Assembly: GCA_018894105.1 (NCBI GenBank)
Contig: CM032119.1
Coordinates: 12,355,246-12,419,245, forward strand
Length of the DNA stretch: 64,000 nucleotides
DNA from: Jacaranda mimosifolia
Taxonomy: Eukaryota; Streptophyta; Magnoliopsida; Lamiales; Bignoniaceae
Direction of reading: 5' to 3'
How positions within the stretch are numbered: position 1 is the first letter of the stretch; every line of letters starts with the position of its first letter. Shown here in pieces: positions 61,431 to 64,000 of the stretch. The notes under the pieces are model-generated. The model was not told the origin of the DNA. It worked only from the letters and a program-made list of their open reading frames with translations, and ran no database searches. Both the position numbers and the translations under genes were made by a program.

Positions 61431-62247
61431 GGGGTTGGGGGGGGGGGGGGGGTGGGTGGGTGCTACCACTATTTGACTTGTTTCTCTAGCTATACCTGTT
61501 AAATTCTTCCAAAATTTAATAAAGAAAATTACTTGTACTAGTACTAGTACTAGCTCAATATATTATATATGTATACATTTTTCTTAATTCAGTTGTCCAA
61601 ATAGATTTCCCTGTTTTGTCATAACAAAAATTAGTTTTCACCATCATAATACACGCATGTCACAATTTTTTTTAATTTTACAATCTTATATCCTGATTTA
61701 AATTGTGCAACCACATATCCATATTTTTAACTTTTCTACTAAGCCTGTAGGAAAAGATATCAATACCATACATTATTACTTCCCCTTTTGATGTCCACTT
61801 TACAAAGATGACGATACTTTTCTTGGCCTTGACAAAATATTTGAGGCGATTGAAATTTAAATTAATGTGGATATATCAATCATAGTTAAGTTGGTGACTC
61901 ATATCTTTTAGCAAAATAAAAATAAAGTATTAAATCCAGACAATCGAACTATGACAAAAGTTATTCTAAAACCTTATACAAAATTATTCGAGCCCAACAA
62001 AAACGGGCCACCCGTATAATTTTGTAGGCCTGCTAAATGGAATCTCAGACTATCACTAATCTCATCCTCATGGACACATCAAATAGATTTCATTTTATGG
62101 AGAAAAAAAAAAATAACACAATTATTTTTCACTTCTCTCATTAATTATTTTATAATTATAAATTATTATTTATTTTTCCTCTCAGAGCACCTTTGAAAAA
62201 GCCAGGAAAAGTGACCAGAGAAAAAGGGTTTGTTTTTGAGTTTGGTG
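59652..62247. other. AT-rich intergenic region
   Basis: No gene is seen. It holds a TA tract (about 60013-60029), a (TTTA)n tract (60145-60182), the triplicated hexamer ACTAGT near 61536, and the T-run/G-run at 61402-61462. The last 200 bp before 62248 contain several TATA-like words (TTTATAATTATAAATT near 62148) that may serve the next gene. Confidence 0.6.
61402..61462. repeat. T-run followed by G-rich tract
   Basis: About 29 T are followed by GGGGTTGGGG, a further G-run, then GGTGGGTGGGTG. The plus strand has more than four G-runs of three or more and could form a G-quadruplex; run lengths may be affected by sequencing error. Confidence 0.8.
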
Positions 62248-62535
62248 ATGGTTTTGAGGAACTCGGGAGTGACGAGGTGCCAGGGCATAGCAGTAATTTC
62301 GCAGGTACTTGCGGTGGTGACGTCAGCGGCGGCTCTCTTGTCGTTGTTGGACGAGATCTTTCCCGGCGGTGATGGTCGGAGGAGGATCGTCGTCTTTGCG
62401 GAGGCCAGCGGCTGCTCCAGCGGCGGAGGGAGCGGATTCTTTGCCTCCTCTTCTAATGTCGGAATAGCCATCGCCGTAACGGCCATGGCTGGCCTCGCAT
62501 TAGCCGCCACCCTCGTCTACTCGTCCCGTAGGTAA
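62248..62535 (+). CDS. Small two-helix membrane protein, unknown function, 95 aa
   Basis: A single open frame from ATG at 62248 to TAA, in a locally GC-rich stretch unlike the AT-rich surroundings. Residues ~12-34 (GIAVISQVLAVVTSAAALLS) and ~70-91 (VGIAIAVTAMAGLALAATLV) are clear membrane helices joined by a soluble loop with GDGRRRIVVFAEASG and a Gly/Ser-rich stretch; it ends SSRR. I do not recognise a named family. It could be a separate gene, or an upstream open frame in the long leader of the TBC-domain gene that starts 155 bp later. Its codon use and clean helix pattern favour a real protein. An upstream in-frame TTG at 62230 is not a likely start. Confidence 0.65.
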   Translation: MVLRNSGVTRCQGIAVISQVLAVVTSAAALLSLLDEIFPGGDGRRRIVVFAEASGCSSGGGSGFFASSSNVGIAIAVTAMAGLALAATLVYSSRR

Positions 62536-62690
62536 AGACGAAATATCAAATAAATCATGAGTTCCATCAAATTAATCTTCAATTGTCACCCTAGGAGATA
62601 GAGATGGCAGAGGTTTGTGTATAGGTTTTATAAGAGGAATAGATAAATATAGATAGGTATGCATAAATGTTGGTACAAAAACAACCGTTG

Positions 62691-63828
62691 ATGAGAGCGC
62701 TGAGGCGGAGCCAGACTTCTTTGGGGTCGAATAGTACAACGTCGTCTCCTCCCTCGCCGTCATCGTCGTCATCATCTTCTTCGTGGATTCATTTGAGATC
62801 GGTTTTGTTAATTGTTGCTTCTTCATCGTCCTCGTCTTCCTCACCAGTTTCCTCTGATCGGTTAGTACCTTTTCACCCTATTTCTGTCTTCTTCAAAGCT
62901 TTGGTTTTTTTGGTCCTTTTTCTTATTCCTTAATTAAAGATTAAATTGTTTTTCCTGGCTTTTCCTTATCGCTGCTCAGATCTCAATCCTGAAGACTCTT
63001 GTCCAATTCTATACCAAAACCAAAAAAATTTCTCTGGTTCTCCTGATATCCCTGTAAATTTTAGGCATTTGTACTTTATTTCTTTCGGATTGGACTGTGA
63101 AGTGATGGTTTCCAAAGATTTGGAGTGAGCTAAACGGATATGGAGTGTGGTTTCTCTTTCCTATGCTCTGATTAGAAAGTTAGTGAAATTTGGGATTTTC
63201 TTAAAAGATATCTGGCAGGAGATTATCAAATTATATCTTGCAGGATGAAATTGGTCTAATGAAATTTTTGGAAGAAACACAGATCAGACCCTTTTGCTTT
63301 CCCTTTGATTTAGAACTTTGGTTAACTCTTGGGGCCCTAGTTTTTTTATATTGACTCAAAGGTCCATTTAGTTTCCTTCTAGGCCTAATTGGCATCTTAT
63401 ATAGTTCCTCCTGTAGTTTCTCTTCACTTTTTGTATTTTTAATAATAGTAATTATCATTTCTTATGGTGGAAAGTTATTAACTTTTGTGCCATTGTTTAC
63501 AGGGGAAGCCTTAAATCTCCTTGGTCTAGAAGGAGAAGGAAACATGCTCTTCTGGCCAAACAATGGAAGAGCTTGTTTGATGCAGATGGCAAACTTTCTG
63601 ATGGGGGAGTCAAGTTTTTGAAGAAAATCCGGACTGGGGTATGTTCTTCCTTTTATAGTCATAACAATCTGTGTGAGAATATGCAATTCGACTAGTATAA
63701 AATTGTTGCATTTTCTTAAGATATTTCATTTCTACTTATGCAATTTGTGCTCAAAGTATTTATTAAAGTTTGATACAGGGTGTTGAGCCATGCATAAGGG
63801 TGGAGGTTTGGCCATTCCTACTTGGAAT
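62691..63828 (+). CDS. TBC-domain Rab GTPase-activating protein, N-terminal exons (partial)
   Basis: Exon 1 62691-62860 (ATGAGAGCGC start, MRALRRSQTS), exon 2 63503-63638, exon 3 63779-63828, then an intron that runs past the window end. Splice sites are CG|GTTAGT, TTTACAG|GGG, GGG|GTATGT, ATACAG|GGT and AAT|GTAAGT, and the frame is open through all three. The N-terminus is Ser-rich and low in complexity with a hydrophobic SWIHLRSVLLIVA patch. Exons 2-3 give SLKSPWSRRRRKHALLAKQW, SDGGVKFLKKIRTGG and IRVEVWPFLLG. This is the beginning of the TBC domain as in plant Gyp7/TBC1D15-like proteins, which stimulate GTP hydrolysis by Rab proteins in membrane traffic. An in-frame ATG at 62667 is possible, but 62691 fits the family start better. 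The catalytic Arg and Gln fingers lie beyond the window. Confidence 0.88.
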
Positions 63829-64000
63829 GTAAGTGTTCTCTTTCTCAAACCTGGTTCAAAGAGAGCTGTGATTGATATGTTTCTTTTTGCTTCTTTCTGT
63901 TTTCATTACCATTGAGAAATACCAATTGGTTTAGATCCATTTGTAGTGGCAATTTTTATAGGCCTATGATCTCATTCTCAACATGTTATTAGTAATCAAT

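Noticed and set aside
62166..62510. 114-codon minus-strand frame opposite the small membrane protein
   Set aside because: Shadow of the plus-strand gene; Pro/Ala-rich translation without a domain and without a plausible promoter.
1..64000. tRNA, rRNA or other structured RNA genes
   Set aside because: No cloverleaf-type A/B boxes with matching stems, rRNA cores or snRNA promoter elements were noticed by eye; a covariance-model scan was not possible.

Overview
This is a nuclear window from a flowering plant, most likely a eudicot. It is AT-rich and has split genes with plant-type GT..AG introns, Ty1/copia, Ty3/gypsy, MULE and hAT transposons, and integrated pararetrovirus (Caulimoviridae) DNA. 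The species cannot be named from the sequence. Only three host genes are supported: an EMB8-like alpha/beta hydrolase (8152-16848, minus, 8 exons, complete), a small two-helix membrane protein of unknown function (62248-62535, plus), and the first exons of a TBC-domain Rab-GAP (from 62691, plus, running off the window).

Layout. 1-3700: decayed Ty3/gypsy element on the minus strand (gag and protease-side remnants, PBS, LTR edge). 3750-6720: decayed Ty1/copia element on the minus strand with two 3'-end purine-tract motifs and a gag with two zinc-knuckle relics. 8152-16848: the EMB8-like gene. Its 3.9 kb third intron holds a gypsy-type solo LTR and a 350 bp direct duplication, and its last intron holds a degenerate repeat. 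16897-26070: a 9.2 kb Mutator-like element whose edge lies 48 bp from the EMB8-like start codon. It carries a plant-mobile (DUF1985-like) segment, an acidic E/K segment and a Ulp1-type cysteine protease relic, but no transposase that I can see, plus a 2.9 kb array of ~400-450 bp repeats.

27635-59651 is one nested complex. An old minus-strand Ty1/copia element forms the outer shell. Its left LTR was split by a plus-strand Ty1/copia (27896-36148, 5 bp TSD GGACC), which itself holds a 1.39 kb hAT-like element (30222-31611). Its leader holds a 3.1 kb gypsy-type solo LTR (41140-44280). Its right LTR holds a second hAT-like element (44817-45498) and then a 13.8 kb endogenous pararetrovirus locus (45716-59471). 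That locus consists of a terminally redundant petuvirus-like copy (A, plus), an extra intergenic-region fragment, and a second copy (B, minus) in opposite orientation. The whole makes a large inverted repeat flanked by a ~30 bp duplication of the LTR. Both copies carry stops and frameshifts.

59652-62247 is AT-rich intergenic DNA with simple repeats, followed by the two closely spaced plus-strand genes. The host genes do not form a pathway. The biological interest lies in the nested insertions, the inverted viral pair and the transposon abutting the EMB8-like gene.
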